From Arthrobacter alkaliphilus (lineage in GTDB: Bacteria; Actinomycetota; Actinomycetes; Actinomycetales; Micrococcaceae), in contig NZ_JAKEEC010000012.1 in assembly GCF_021483235.1 (NCBI RefSeq), positions 1 through 64,000 on the forward strand: a stretch of 64,000 bases of DNA. The letters run 5' to 3'. Below are positions 7,786 through 16,376 of this stretch, piece after piece; position 1 is the first letter of the stretch; each line of letters starts with the position of its first letter. The translations under genes were made by a program, and so were the position numbers. The notes below the pieces were generated by a model. It searched no databases, had not been told where the DNA came from, and worked only from the letters and a program-made list of their open reading frames with translations.

Positions 7786-8268
7786 ATGGTTGAGACCACC
7801 CTTTCTGGTGCAGCGCAGCACCAGATCCTCAAGAACGACTACGCCTCCGAATGGATGGGCCTGGAGGTGCTCAAGGTCGACGACGGCCACGCCACCGTCC
7901 GCATGAAGCTTCGGCAGGAAATGCTCAACGGCTTCGGGATGGCCCACGGCGGAATGATCTTCGCCTTCGCCGATTCCGCGTTCGCCATGGCGTGCAACCC
8001 CGCCAACCCCTCGCCGTCGGAAGCCGACACCATAACCGTCGCGGCCGGCGTCGACATCAACTTCCTCAAGCCGGCTTATCAAGGCCAGGTGATCACCGCC
8101 GTCGCGAACCGTCGCGCCAACAACGGCCGCAGCGGACTGTACGACATCCAAATCTTCGCCGCCGACGCAAGCGAGCCTTCCGCCGTCGGCTCCCCCGACG
8201 ATCCTGGCAGCTATGGCGAACTCATCGCAGAGTTCCGTGGCCGCAGCCGCACCATCTCCAAGAAGTAG
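7786..8268 (+). CDS. paaI: Hydroxyphenylacetyl-CoA thioesterase
   Basis: 160-residue hotdog-fold thioesterase that removes CoA from stalled or dead-end phenylacetate intermediates. The signature NGFGMAHGGMIFAFADSAFA carries the catalytic Asp and the HGG loop of PaaI. A GGAGG box precedes the ATG. It is first in an operon with paaK, whose start is 8 bp beyond this stop, under the promoter with an operator at 7719-7763. Confidence 0.92.
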   Translation: MVETTLSGAAQHQILKNDYASEWMGLEVLKVDDGHATVRMKLRQEMLNGFGMAHGGMIFAFADSAFAMACNPANPSPSEADTITVAAGVDINFLKPAYQGQVITAVANRRANNGRSGLYDIQIFAADASEPSAVGSPDDPGSYGELIAEFRGRSRTISKK

Positions 8269-8275
8269 GAACACC

Positions 8276-9628
8276 ATGACACAGAACACCGTCGCCGCTC
8301 CCGACGTATCGCTTAGCCCCGCACAGCTGGATCGCGAAGAAACCATCTCCCGCGACGAGCTCGAGGCGCTGCAGCTCAGCCGCCTCCAACACACCGTGGC
8401 CTACGCGTACGATCGCGTCCCGCTGTACAAGCGCAAGTTCGACGACGCCGGCGTCCACCCTTCCGATCTCCGCGAACTGTCCGACCTCGGCAAGTTCCCG
8501 TACACCACCAAGGAAGACCTCCGCCAGGAATACCCCTTCGGCATGTTCGCAGTGCCGCAGAACGAAGTTGCGCGGGTCCACGCGAGCTCGGGCACCACGG
8601 GGCGGCCCACCGTCGTCGGGTACACGAAGAACGACCTCGCCAACTGGGCCTCGCTGGTGGCGCGCTCGCTCCGCGCCTCCGGAGTCCGGCCGGGCATGAA
8701 GGTCCACAACGCGTACGGCTACGGCCTGTTCACCGGCGGACTGGGCGCGCACGCGGGAGCTGAAGCGCTCGGCTGCACCGTTATCCCGATGTCCGGCGGC
8801 CAGACCGAACGCCAGATCCAACTCATCCAGGACTTCCAGCCGGACGTGATCCTGGCAACGCCGACCTACCTCCTCACGATCGCCGACGCCATGGCGCACA
8901 TGGGGGTCGATCCGGCGTCGACCTCGCTGAAGTATGCCGTGCTCGGCGCCGAACCGTGGACCGAGGAGATGCGCCACGAACTCGAGACCACCATGAACAT
9001 CAAGGCCTGCGACATCTACGGACTGTCCGAGGTGATGGGTCCGGGCGTCGCCGGCGAGGCAGTGGAGACCCAGGACGGCTGCCACATCTGGGAGGACCAC
9101 TTCCGTCCCGAAATCATCGACCCGTTCGATCCCGAGCGCGGGGAAGGTTCGGTGCTGGCTGACGGCGAACCGGGCGAACTTGTCTTCACCTCGCTCACCA
9201 AGGAAGCACTGCCGATCATCCGATACCGCACCAAAGACCTCACCCGGCTGCTCCCCGGCACCGCGCGTCCGGCACACCGCCGCATGGGCCGCATCACCGG
9301 CCGGAGCGACGACATGATCATCCTGCGCGGCGTGAACCTCTTCCCTTCGCAGATCGAGGAAATCGCCCTGCGCATCCCCGAGCTCAGCCCGCACTTCCAG
9401 CTCGAGCTGACGCGCCCCGAGGGCAAGCGCATGGATTCGATGACAGTTCGCATCGAACGGCGGGACGCCGTATCCGCCGAGCAGAGCGCGACGGCGGCAC
9501 GCACCTTGCAGGAGCAGATCAAGATCCACGTGGGTTCTTCGTGCGTGGTGGACGTCGTGGAGCCAGGATCGCTGGAGCGGTCGAACGGAAAGTTGCGCCG
9601 CGTCTACGACCTGCGACCCAAGAAGTAA
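8276..9628 (+). CDS. paaK: Phenylacetate-CoA ligase
   Basis: 450-residue adenylate-forming enzyme that activates phenylacetate to phenylacetyl-CoA, the entry step of the pathway. Visible motifs: the AMP-binding loop HASSGTTGRPTVVGYT, YGLSEVMGPG, the YRTKDLTRL hinge and GRSDDMIILRGVNLFP typical of PaaK. The ATG at 8276 is chosen over a longer upstream reading frame because it has AGGA close by and starts just after the paaI stop. paaR follows. Confidence 0.95.
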   Translation: MTQNTVAAPDVSLSPAQLDREETISRDELEALQLSRLQHTVAYAYDRVPLYKRKFDDAGVHPSDLRELSDLGKFPYTTKEDLRQEYPFGMFAVPQNEVARVHASSGTTGRPTVVGYTKNDLANWASLVARSLRASGVRPGMKVHNAYGYGLFTGGLGAHAGAEALGCTVIPMSGGQTERQIQLIQDFQPDVILATPTYLLTIADAMAHMGVDPASTSLKYAVLGAEPWTEEMRHELETTMNIKACDIYGLSEVMGPGVAGEAVETQDGCHIWEDHFRPEIIDPFDPERGEGSVLADGEPGELVFTSLTKEALPIIRYRTKDLTRLLPGTARPAHRRMGRITGRSDDMIILRGVNLFPSQIEEIALRIPELSPHFQLELTRPEGKRMDSMTVRIERRDAVSAEQSATAARTLQEQIKIHVGSSCVVDVVEPGSLERSNGKLRRVYDLRPKK

Positions 9629-9641
9629 CCTTCCTGGGTCT

Positions 9642-9655
9642 ACCGACCGTTCGTG
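9642..9655 (+). promoter_or_regulatory. TetR-type operator in front of paaR
   Basis: ACCGACCGTTCGTG, nearly identical to the cores before the thiolase operon (18440-18453) and paaZ (13248-13261). It ends 5 bp before the paaR start, so binding would autoregulate. Confidence 0.6.
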
Positions 9656-9660
9656 AGAAA

Positions 9661-10281
9661 ATGACCAGCATGCCCAGTGAAACAGCAACCAAGCGGGGAC
9701 GCCCCGGATACGACCAGCAATCGGTGCTGCTCATCGCCGTCGACGTCTTCAACCGGCACGGTTACGATGCGACCTCCATGGGCATTTTGGCCGAAAACCT
9801 CGGGATCTCAAAGTCTGCGATCTACCACCACGTACCGTCCAAAGGCGATCTCCTCAAGCTCGCCCTTGAGCACGCGCTGGGTGGGCTCGAGGCCATCCTG
9901 GAACAGCCCGAGGCTTTGTCCGGTCCTGCCGATTCCAGGCTTGAGTTCGTGCTGCGGCAAACCATCGCGGTTCTGGTGGAGCGGCTTCCGTTCGTCACGC
10001 TGCTCCTGCGTTTGCGCGGGAACACGGAGATCGAGCGGGACGCCTTGGAACGCCGTCGTGCTTTCGATCACAAGGTGGCTGCGCTGATCTCCGCCGCGCG
10101 TGAAGAAGGCACGCTGCGCCAGGACATCGACCCCCGCACCGTGACGAGGCTCCTGTTCGGGACTATCAACTCGATCGTGGAGTGGTACAAGCCCGGTGGC
10201 TCCCTCTCGCCCGAGCGCCTCGCCGACGACGTCATCACCATGGCCTTCGACGGCCTCCATGCCTCGGCGCAGGCCCGCTGA
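9661..10281 (+). CDS. paaR: TetR-family regulator of phenylacetate genes
   Basis: 206 residues. An N-terminal TetR HTH (about 14-60: VFNRHGYDATSMGILAENLGISKSAIYHH) is followed by an all-helical ligand domain. It lies 32 bp after paaK and has an operator-like site at its own start. Related sites precede paaI, paaZ and the thiolase operon, so the inference is a PaaR repressor released by phenylacetyl-CoA. An alternative ATG is at 9670. The regulator class is certain; the ligand is inferred from context. Confidence 0.85.
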   Translation: MTSMPSETATKRGRPGYDQQSVLLIAVDVFNRHGYDATSMGILAENLGISKSAIYHHVPSKGDLLKLALEHALGGLEAILEQPEALSGPADSRLEFVLRQTIAVLVERLPFVTLLLRLRGNTEIERDALERRRAFDHKVAALISAAREEGTLRQDIDPRTVTRLLFGTINSIVEWYKPGGSLSPERLADDVITMAFDGLHASAQAR

Positions 10282-10308
10282 CCCGCTCCCCCTGCCTCTA
10301 ACGCCCGA

Positions 10309-10404
10309 CCCCCAACCCCCGGCCACATCCCGCGGCACTTCCCCCAACCCCCGGCCACATCCCGCGGCAAATCCCCCAACCCCCGGTCACATCCCGCGGC
10401 AAAT
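10309..10404 (+). repeat. Intergenic repeat array 1 (three copies, about 32 bp)
   Basis: Three tandem copies with the core CCCCCGG[CT]CACATCCCGCGGCA, located directly 3' of paaR. This is the same family as arrays 2-5, in the orientation reading CCCGGTCAC along the upstream gene. Confidence 0.75.
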
Positions 10405-10405
10405 G

Positions 10406-10444
10406 ACGGAACGCCTCCTCACTTGAAGTGAGGAGGCGTTCCGT
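10406..10444. terminator. Bidirectional terminator hairpin between paaR and the VOC gene
   Basis: Arms of 19 nt, 10406-10424 and 10426-10444, are perfect reverse complements (ACGGAACGCCTCCTCACTT and its complement) with one central base, so the loop is short. It sits between two convergent genes. Confidence 0.85.
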
Positions 10445-10463
10445 TCGGTTTCGGGAATGGGTT

Positions 10464-10871
10464 TCAGAGCTGGTATTCGGCTTGGACGCCCAAGCTTTCA
10501 TGAACGCACAGAACGTTGTTTTCCGTGTCCATGAACCAGGCGCACCGATCGGCGTCCGTCGTACAAATATGGTGCTCCGTTTTGAGGTCCGGGAGGTCGT
10601 AGTCCCTGAATTCGACCCCGTTAGCCTCCATCTCGGCGACTGTCCGTTCGATGTCACTGACTTCAAAGGAAAGGGCAGTATGCGTAGAGTGCATGCCGTC
10701 CTTGACAGGCATCAACTGCAGCATGGTGCCGCCGTCGATACCGAACAAATAGTTTCCATCCCACGTCATACCGCGGTGCGGGAGGCCGAGTTTCTCCGCG
10801 TAGAAGCTGCGGGCTCGGGCTACGTCGTCAACGGGCAAGACGGTTGTGGCTGTTCTGAGTGCTAGGTTCAT
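10464..10871 (-). CDS. VOC-family (glyoxalase/bleomycin resistance fold) protein
   Basis: 135 residues with the paired beta-alpha-beta-beta-beta VOC layout: ATTVLPVDDVARARSFYAEKLGL at the start and CAWFMDTENNVLCVHE near the end. Substrate unknown; could be a small dioxygenase, isomerase or binding protein. The ATG at 10871 has a GGAGG box seven bases upstream, so the longer open frame extending through the repeat array is not used. Confidence 0.85.
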   Translation of the reverse strand: MNLALRTATTVLPVDDVARARSFYAEKLGLPHRGMTWDGNYLFGIDGGTMLQLMPVKDGMHSTHTALSFEVSDIERTVAEMEANGVEFRDYDLPDLKTEHHICTTDADRCAWFMDTENNVLCVHESLGVQAEYQL

Positions 10872-10925
10872 GTCGCCACCTCCTACGCAAAAAATCTTAC
10901 GCCGCGCGGGATCGGAAAGTCCGTC

Positions 10926-11083
10926 CTGACCGGGCGTCGGGAGGAAACCCGACATACCTGACCGGGCGTCGGGAGGAAACCCGACATACCTGACCGGGCG
11001 TCGGGAGGAAACCCGACATACCTGACCGGGCGTCCGGGAAAAACCCCACATACCTGACCGGGCGTCCGGGAGGAGGAAACCGG
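10926..11083 (-). repeat. Intergenic repeat array 2 (five copies, 32 bp)
   Basis: Five copies starting near 10926, 10958, 10990, 11022 and 11053 with core CTGACCGGGCGTC, the first three almost identical over 32 bp. The array abuts the paaZ stop codon, so read along paaZ mRNA it appears as GACGCCCGGTCAG. Confidence 0.85.
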
Positions 11084-11085
11084 GG

Positions 11086-13188
11086 CTACTTCTCCACGAG
11101 GGTGAGCACGTCGTAGGTGGCCACGATTTCGTCGTTCTGGTTGGTGAGCACGGCGTCCCAGGCCACTTCGCCGTATTCGTCGGTCTCGCGCGGCGTGATC
11201 TTTTTGGCCGTGAGCGTGACCCGGATCGAATCCCCCGCCGCCACGGGAGTGATGAAACGCAGGTTCTCCAGTCCGTAATTGACGAGGACGGGACCCGGAG
11301 CCGGCTCAACGAACAGTCCGGCCGCCCAGCTCAGCAGCAAGTACCCGTGCGCCACGATTCCCGGGAAGAAGGGGTTGGCTTCGGCTGCTTCCTGGTTGGT
11401 GTGGGCGTAGAAGGTGTCGCCGGTGGAGTTAGCGAAAGCCGAGATGTCATCCAGGGCCACCTGGCGTAGTTCGGAGCGGACAGCGTCGCCGATCCGCAGC
11501 GTTGCCAGGGATTTCCGGAACGGGTGCGTTCCTTCAGTTTCCAGGGTGAAGTTGCGGTCCGCGCCGGTGTGCCAGACTCCGGTCACGGCGGTCAGCATGT
11601 TGGGCGAGCCCTGGATCGCGGTGCGCTGCATGTGGTGCATGACGGAGCGGATACCGCCGAGCTCCTCGCCGCCACCTGCCCTGCCGGGTCCGCCATGGAC
11701 CAAGTGCGGCACGGGCGAACCGTGGCCGGTTGAGGAACGGGCGTCCTCACGGTTGAGCATCAGCACGCGGCCATGATGCGCGGCAATCCCGGTGACCAGC
11801 GCGGACGCGACGGCAGGATCATTGGTGCACACGGAAGCCACGAGGGAGCCACCACCGCGGGCGGCTAGCCGGACGGCGTCGTCGAGATCCGTGTAGCCAA
11901 TCACCGACGACACCGGACCAAACGCCTCAAGCGAGTGGACAGCTTCCGCGTCGACATCGGCCCAGCTCAGGACCACGGGCGACATGAATGCGCCGCCCTC
12001 CACGACGCCCACCGTCCCGTCCAACGAGGTGACCGACGGCGAATCAAGCGTCCCGTACGCAAGCTCGCCCCCGGCGTCGAGCATTGACTGCACGGCGGCA
12101 CGCACGTCCGCGAGCTGCTCCAGGGACGCGAGGGCGCCCATGGTGACGCCTTCGGCACGCGGGTCACCCAGCACGACGCGTTCGTCCACGCGCGCACCAA
12201 TGGCGGCAACGACGTCGGACACGAGGCTTTCGGGGACGATGGTGCGGCGGATCGAAGTGCACTTTTGGCCGGCCTTAACGGTCATCTCGGTGACGACGGA
12301 CTTGATGAAGGCGTCGAACTCGGGCGTGCCGGGCACGGCGTCGGGTCCGAGAATGGCGGCATTGAGGGAGTCGGTTTCCGAGGTGAAGCGAACGCCGCCC
12401 TGGACTACATTCGTGTGGGACTTCAGCGAATTGGCGGTGGAAGCCGAACCGGTGAAGGCGAGCAGGTCCCGGTAGTCGAGGTGGTCCAGCAGGTTGCGGG
12501 CCGACCCGGAGATGAGCTGCAGCGAGCCTTCCGGGAGGATTCCCGAGTCCACGATCGCCTTAACTACGACGGCGGCGACGTAGCCGGTGGGGGTGGCGGG
12601 CTTGACGATCGTGGGGACACCGGCGATGAACGCAGGCGCGAACTTCTCGAGCATCCCCCACACGGGGAAGTTGAAGGCGTTGATCTGTGCGGCGACGCCC
12701 GGGATGCGGGTGTAGATGTGCCCGCCGACGAACGAACCGTCGCGGGACAGGACTTCCATGGGACCGTCCACCACTACCTGCGAGTTGGGAAGTTCGCGGC
12801 GGCCCTTGGAACCGAAAGTGAACAGCACGCCGATACCGCCGTCGATGTCCACCATCGAGTCGATCTTGGTGGCGCCGGTCTTGAAGGAGGATGCGTAGAA
12901 CTCTTCGCGCCGGCCATTGAGGTACTGGGCCAGTTCCTTGAGCTTGAGGGCCCGCTGGTGGAAGGTGAGCTTGCCAAGCTCACGCTGGCCTACCGTGCGG
13001 CCGTAGTTCACGACGCCGGCAAGGTCCAGTCCCTCGGTATTGACCGTTGCAAGGACCTCGCCCGTGCTCGCATCGCGGACGGGGACGCCGGCGGCGGGGT
13101 CTGCGCTGGGGGTCCACCACTCGCCTTGGACGAAACTGGGCACGGTTTCAACGGTTGTGGCTTCCGGAGCGACAGCGGTACTGGTCAT
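11086..13188 (-). CDS. paaZ: Bifunctional oxepin-CoA hydrolase / semialdehyde dehydrogenase
   Basis: 700 residues. The N-terminal aldehyde dehydrogenase domain (about 1-530) has the catalytic Cys in GQKCTSIRR; the C-terminal MaoC hotdog hydratase domain (about 550-700) reads NPFFPGIVAHGYLLLSWAAG. PaaZ opens the oxepin-CoA ring and oxidises the resulting aldehyde in phenylacetate degradation. The ATG at 13188 is chosen because the protein starts normally there and an operator lies upstream; a longer frame runs through promoter DNA. It stands alone, separated from paaK and from the thiolase operon. Confidence 0.94.
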   Translation of the reverse strand: MTSTAVAPEATTVETVPSFVQGEWWTPSADPAAGVPVRDASTGEVLATVNTEGLDLAGVVNYGRTVGQRELGKLTFHQRALKLKELAQYLNGRREEFYASSFKTGATKIDSMVDIDGGIGVLFTFGSKGRRELPNSQVVVDGPMEVLSRDGSFVGGHIYTRIPGVAAQINAFNFPVWGMLEKFAPAFIAGVPTIVKPATPTGYVAAVVVKAIVDSGILPEGSLQLISGSARNLLDHLDYRDLLAFTGSASTANSLKSHTNVVQGGVRFTSETDSLNAAILGPDAVPGTPEFDAFIKSVVTEMTVKAGQKCTSIRRTIVPESLVSDVVAAIGARVDERVVLGDPRAEGVTMGALASLEQLADVRAAVQSMLDAGGELAYGTLDSPSVTSLDGTVGVVEGGAFMSPVVLSWADVDAEAVHSLEAFGPVSSVIGYTDLDDAVRLAARGGGSLVASVCTNDPAVASALVTGIAAHHGRVLMLNREDARSSTGHGSPVPHLVHGGPGRAGGGEELGGIRSVMHHMQRTAIQGSPNMLTAVTGVWHTGADRNFTLETEGTHPFRKSLATLRIGDAVRSELRQVALDDISAFANSTGDTFYAHTNQEAAEANPFFPGIVAHGYLLLSWAAGLFVEPAPGPVLVNYGLENLRFITPVAAGDSIRVTLTAKKITPRETDEYGEVAWDAVLTNQNDEIVATYDVLTLVEK

Positions 13189-13241
13189 CGTCGACGGGTC
13201 CTTCCAAGGCACGGGCACGAAACGGACTGAACGGCCGCAAA

Positions 13242-13263
13242 TTACTGACCGGCCGTTCGGTAA
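13242..13263 (-). promoter_or_regulatory. TetR-type operator upstream of paaZ
   Basis: Imperfect palindrome TTAC-N14-GTAA with core ACCGGCCGTTCGGT (13248-13261), the most symmetric of the four related sites, 54 bp before the paaZ start. A clear -35/-10 pair was not resolved. Confidence 0.65.
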
Positions 13264-13328
13264 TACAATCCAGAATACATGAGAGGCCCGATTGCACACT
13301 AGGCGTGTGACGGGACGATGCCCTTCCT

Positions 13329-13406
13329 GACCTTCTTTGCCTCGATTCGGCGCTGAAATGTGGCGAGTCGCCGTGTCGCAGGCGCTTCCCAAATTCAAAG
13401 AAGGTC
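13329..13406. repeat. Inverted repeat enclosing a third copy of the CGACACGGCGA element
   Basis: GACCTTCTTTG (13329-13339) and CAAAGAAGGTC (13396-13406) are exact inverted arms. Between them, on the minus strand at 13378-13348, is a relative of the sequence repeated at 5716 and 5854. It lies between the start of paaZ and the end of the tyrosine phosphatase gene and may terminate the latter. Confidence 0.55.
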
Positions 13407-13429
13407 ACGACGGCGCGTGCCCGCCTCAG

Positions 13430-14155
13430 CTAGTCCGCCCGGACCCCGAGCTTGGCGCGGATGGCGGCAATTTCGGCCGCGGAGACACCGTTCGCCGAGA
13501 GGAAAGCATAGGCGTCGAGGGTATGCGCGAATTCCAGGAGGCTCACGGACCGTGATGCCAGTAACGCTTCGAGCGCATCCTCTTCCAGAAATGCGTCATG
13601 GGCATGCGGAGCGCGATGATAGCGATGGCGTTCGTTGATCCCGCGCATCCCCTGCTGGTAACCGCGCACGATCTCCTCGTCGCTGGCGCCTGCCAGCTTT
13701 TGCAGCATCACGGCGACGATTCCACTCCGGTCCCGGCCGGCGGCGCAGTGCACCACCACTCCGCCACGGGCTGCGGCTATGGCCTTAAAGACCAGGGCAA
13801 CCTTGTCGGGGAAGAGCCTCAGATATTCGGCGTAGTGCGCCGGGTCTTTCAGGTACGGACCAAAGAGCTCGGTGAACTCCTCTTTCTCCGGATCCTCGGT
13901 TGGGCAATGGACGATGTCGAACCGCGAGGTCGCTTCAGCCGAAACCTCGGGATCAACCTCCCTGGGCTGCTGCTCGCGAGCGGTCCGCAGGTCGATCACA
14001 GTGCGGATGCCGGCGTCGAACATTTGCTGCCACCCGGCGTCGGTGACCCATTCCCGCCGACCCATGCGATACACGCCTCCGGCAATGCGCCAGGCGTTCA
14101 CCGCACCGTCCCAATGGACGTCCGACGGCGTGGAAGTGGTCGTGATCCCATCCAT
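13430..14155 (-). CDS. Tyrosine-protein phosphatase (DSP-like)
   Basis: 241 residues. The P-loop HCAAGRDRSG gives the C(X)5R signature with Cys137 and Arg143, and VIDLRTARE upstream is typical of the bacterial Tyr_phosphatase_3 / SIW14 group, which includes lipid and protein phosphatases. No signal peptide. Substrate unknown. Downstream of a GNAT gene on the same strand with a 36-bp gap. Confidence 0.88.
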   Translation of the reverse strand: MDGITTTSTPSDVHWDGAVNAWRIAGGVYRMGRREWVTDAGWQQMFDAGIRTVIDLRTAREQQPREVDPEVSAEATSRFDIVHCPTEDPEKEEFTELFGPYLKDPAHYAEYLRLFPDKVALVFKAIAAARGGVVVHCAAGRDRSGIVAVMLQKLAGASDEEIVRGYQQGMRGINERHRYHRAPHAHDAFLEEDALEALLASRSVSLLEFAHTLDAYAFLSANGVSAAEIAAIRAKLGVRAD

Positions 14156-14191
14156 ACCGGACAGCTAACCACAGGCCGGATGGGTGAGCTA

Positions 14192-14788
14192 CTAGGGGAC
14201 GCGCTTCGACAGCCGGAACTCGAGGCCGGTACGTACCGCCGGCCATTCGTGTTCGAGGATGGAAAAGACCACGGTGTCGCGGAGCACGCCGTCGGAAGTT
14301 CGTGAGTGGTTCCGGAGCACGCCGTCCTGCTTGGCGCCCAAACGGGCGATCGCCTCGCGCGATTGGTGGTTGAGCCAATGGGTACGGAATTCGACGGCGG
14401 GGCAGCCAAGGGTTTCGAAAGCGTGGCGGAGGAGCAGCAGCTTGGAATCGGGATTGCTGCCGCTACCGTGTGCCGAGGCGGCGTTCCACGTGGAGCCGAT
14501 CTCCACGCGCGGGGTGGCGGCGTCGATGTTCATGTACGTCGTCATGCCGATGAGCTTGCCGTTCGCCTTCAACCGGGTGGCGAACGGCAGCATGGACCCT
14601 TGCTCCTGGAGTGCCAGCCGGCGCTCGATCTCGGCGCCCATGCCTTCCGGCGTCGGGACCGAGGTGTACCAAAGCTTCCACAACTCGCCGTCTTTCGCGG
14701 CATCCACGAGGCCATCGTGGTGTTCGGGGCTCAATGGCTCGAGGGTTACAAAACGGCCATCCAGGGTCACGGGTTCGATGCGGGTCAT
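14192..14788 (-). CDS. GNAT acetyltransferase
   Basis: 198 residues, RimJ/RimL type: TLDGRFVTLEPLSPEHHDGL at the N-terminus, RVEIGSTWNAASAHGSGSNPDSKLLLLRHAFE in the middle and RLGAKQDGVLRNHS near the end. The AcCoA loop is less canonical than in the copy at 7100-7666. Likely in one transcript with the phosphatase downstream. Substrate unknown. Confidence 0.82.
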   Translation of the reverse strand: MTRIEPVTLDGRFVTLEPLSPEHHDGLVDAAKDGELWKLWYTSVPTPEGMGAEIERRLALQEQGSMLPFATRLKANGKLIGMTTYMNIDAATPRVEIGSTWNAASAHGSGSNPDSKLLLLRHAFETLGCPAVEFRTHWLNHQSREAIARLGAKQDGVLRNHSRTSDGVLRDTVVFSILEHEWPAVRTGLEFRLSKRVP

Positions 14789-14852
14789 CCCGCCAGCTTA
14801 ACCGGGCGGCTCACTCACGAACGACTTGGCCAAGCCGACCCATCCAATTTCC

Positions 14853-14886
14853 TTGCGAAAGTGGAATGTAAAGCGTACTTTACATT
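14853..14886 (+). promoter_or_regulatory. Promoter with perfect palindromic operator, leaderless
   Basis: AATGTAAAG (14865-14873) CGTA CTTTACATT (14878-14886) is a perfect 9-bp inverted repeat. A -35 TTGCGA (14853-14858), 17-bp spacer and -10 TACTTT (14876-14881) place the transcription start at about 14888, the first base of the ATG. The operator covers the -10, and the second gene of the operon is an XRE-type repressor, so autoregulation is likely. Confidence 0.65.
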
Positions 14887-14887
14887 C

Positions 14888-15304
14888 ATGAAGAGCTCCT
14901 CCTTGGCCCTGAAATACCTCGCCGTAATTGCCGTCGCTCTTGCACTTATCGCAGTGCTGGCCGCATGGAGTGCTGCCGTTCAGGACGGGCCATGGAATGC
15001 TGTCCCCCGGGTATTGATGGTTTGTGTAGTTATCTTCACAGGCCCCGCGGTGATGGTCGCCAAGAAACAGAATGCGATGATGGTCCGTTCGGACTCCGCG
15101 GAGGGGATCGAGCGTGAGGTGGCACTCAGGGCTTCCTCGGCCGTCTTTTATGACGCCCTCGTCCTCATCACCGCCTTCGGTGCGTCCTTCCTGATCTTTG
15201 GTGACTACGCGCACCCGGCATTCATGACGATTGTCCTGCTGGTGACGCTGATCGTGATGTATTTCATCCGGCACGCAATCATCCTGAAGAAGCTCGCTCA
15301 ATGA
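14888..15304 (+). CDS. Small membrane protein paired with an XRE regulator
   Basis: 138 residues with about four hydrophobic segments (roughly 8-28, 37-54, 83-102, 108-126). It resembles the DUF2178-like proteins commonly encoded just before a short XRE regulator. The two genes overlap as ATGA. No ribosome-binding site precedes the ATG; the promoter position indicates a leaderless mRNA. Function unknown; possible antimicrobial or stress-linked membrane sensor by analogy with similar pairs. Confidence 0.72.
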   Translation: MKSSSLALKYLAVIAVALALIAVLAAWSAAVQDGPWNAVPRVLMVCVVIFTGPAVMVAKKQNAMMVRSDSAEGIEREVALRASSAVFYDALVLITAFGASFLIFGDYAHPAFMTIVLLVTLIVMYFIRHAIILKKLAQ

Positions 15305-15495
15305 AGAACCGGGTAGCGGAACTCCGGTCTTCGAAGAATCTCTCGCAGGAAGAACTTGCCCAGGCAGTCGGCATCTCACGGCAATCAGTAATTGCGATCG
15401 AAAAGGGCAGGTTCAATCCGAGCCTTCCCTTGGGCCTGCGCCTGGGCAAGTTCTTCGAGGTCAGCGTCGAAGACATTTTTGAACTGGACGACTAG
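15301..15495 (+). CDS. Short XRE-family HTH repressor
   Basis: 64 residues, almost only the HTH: RVAELRSSKNLSQEELAQAV and ISRQSVIAIEKGRFNPSLPL, then FFEVSVEDIFELDD. This matches the small YozG-like regulators paired with membrane proteins. Translationally coupled to the upstream gene (ATGA overlap). The palindrome at 14865-14886 is the probable operator. Confidence 0.88.
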   Translation: MKNRVAELRSSKNLSQEELAQAVGISRQSVIAIEKGRFNPSLPLGLRLGKFFEVSVEDIFELDD

Positions 15496-15511
15496 ACGCA
15501 GGAACTACACA

Positions 15512-16375
15512 TCAGTCAGCCCACTCGAAGAATCCCTTGCCGGTCTTCCGTCCGAGCTCGCCGCGGGCCACTTTGTCGCGCAGGATCTGCGGCGGGGCAA
15601 AGCGCTCCCCCAACGTCGAATGCAGGTACTCGGCAATGCCAAGGCGCACATCGAGGCCCACGATATCCGTGGTCCTGAGCGGTCCGGTCGGGTGCTTGTA
15701 GCCCAGGACCATGGCCGCGTCGATGTCCTCCGCCGAGGCCACGCCTTCCTCCACCATGCGCATCGCTTCAAGCGCGATCGCGACGCCAAGCCGCGAGGAC
15801 GCGAAGCCTGGTGCGTCATTGACGACGACGGCGGTCTTGCCGAGTGCCTCGGTCCAGCTTTTCGCCGTCGCGGCCAACTCCGGTGAGGTTTCCTTGGCCA
15901 GGACAACTTCGATGAGCGTGGAAGCCGGGACAGGGTTGAAAAAGTGCAGGCCCACGAAATTGGCAGGCCTCCGGAGCTGCGAGGCGAGGCCCGTGACGGA
16001 GAGGGACGAGGTGTTGGAGGCGAGGAAGGCGTCGGCGGAAAGGTGCTCCTCGACGGCCTTGAGGGCCGAAACCTTGAGCTCATAGTCTTCAGGCACGGCT
16101 TCCACCACGAGCCCGCAATGGACGAAAGAACCGTAGTCCGTGGAGGTGCTGAACCTTGCCATCGTTTCTTCGGCTGTCCCGCCCAGGGTGCCCCGGGCAG
16201 CGGATTTGGCCACGGCATCGGCAACGCGGCCCTGGGCGCCGGCGGCGGATTCATGGTCGCGCTCGACGACGATCACGGTTGCGCCCTTGATCAAGAAAGC
16301 GTGGGCGATTCCGGCGCCCATGCGGCCACCGCCGAGGACACCGACAACATGCGGAATAGCGGGCGTTGTTGTCAT
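15512..16375 (-). CDS. paaH: 3-hydroxyacyl-CoA dehydrogenase, PaaH-like
   Basis: 287 residues. The Rossmann motif GVLGGGRMGAGIAHAF binds NAD and VGLHFFNPVP is the family signature around the catalytic His; the C-terminal helical domain ends GRKTGKGFFEW. In phenylacetate degradation it oxidises 3-hydroxyadipyl-CoA. It is last in the operon thiolase-hydratase-dehydrogenase, one base after the hydratase stop. A general 3-hydroxybutyryl-CoA role cannot be excluded. Confidence 0.88.
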   Translation of the reverse strand: MTTTPAIPHVVGVLGGGRMGAGIAHAFLIKGATVIVVERDHESAAGAQGRVADAVAKSAARGTLGGTAEETMARFSTSTDYGSFVHCGLVVEAVPEDYELKVSALKAVEEHLSADAFLASNTSSLSVTGLASQLRRPANFVGLHFFNPVPASTLIEVVLAKETSPELAATAKSWTEALGKTAVVVNDAPGFASSRLGVAIALEAMRMVEEGVASAEDIDAAMVLGYKHPTGPLRTTDIVGLDVRLGIAEYLHSTLGERFAPPQILRDKVARGELGRKTGKGFFEWAD

Positions 16376-16376
16376 T

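Noticed and set aside
10926-11083. Regular 32-bp repeats resembling a CRISPR array
   Set aside because: Units are contiguous direct copies with no unique spacers, no cas genes are nearby, and the same element occurs in four other gaps.
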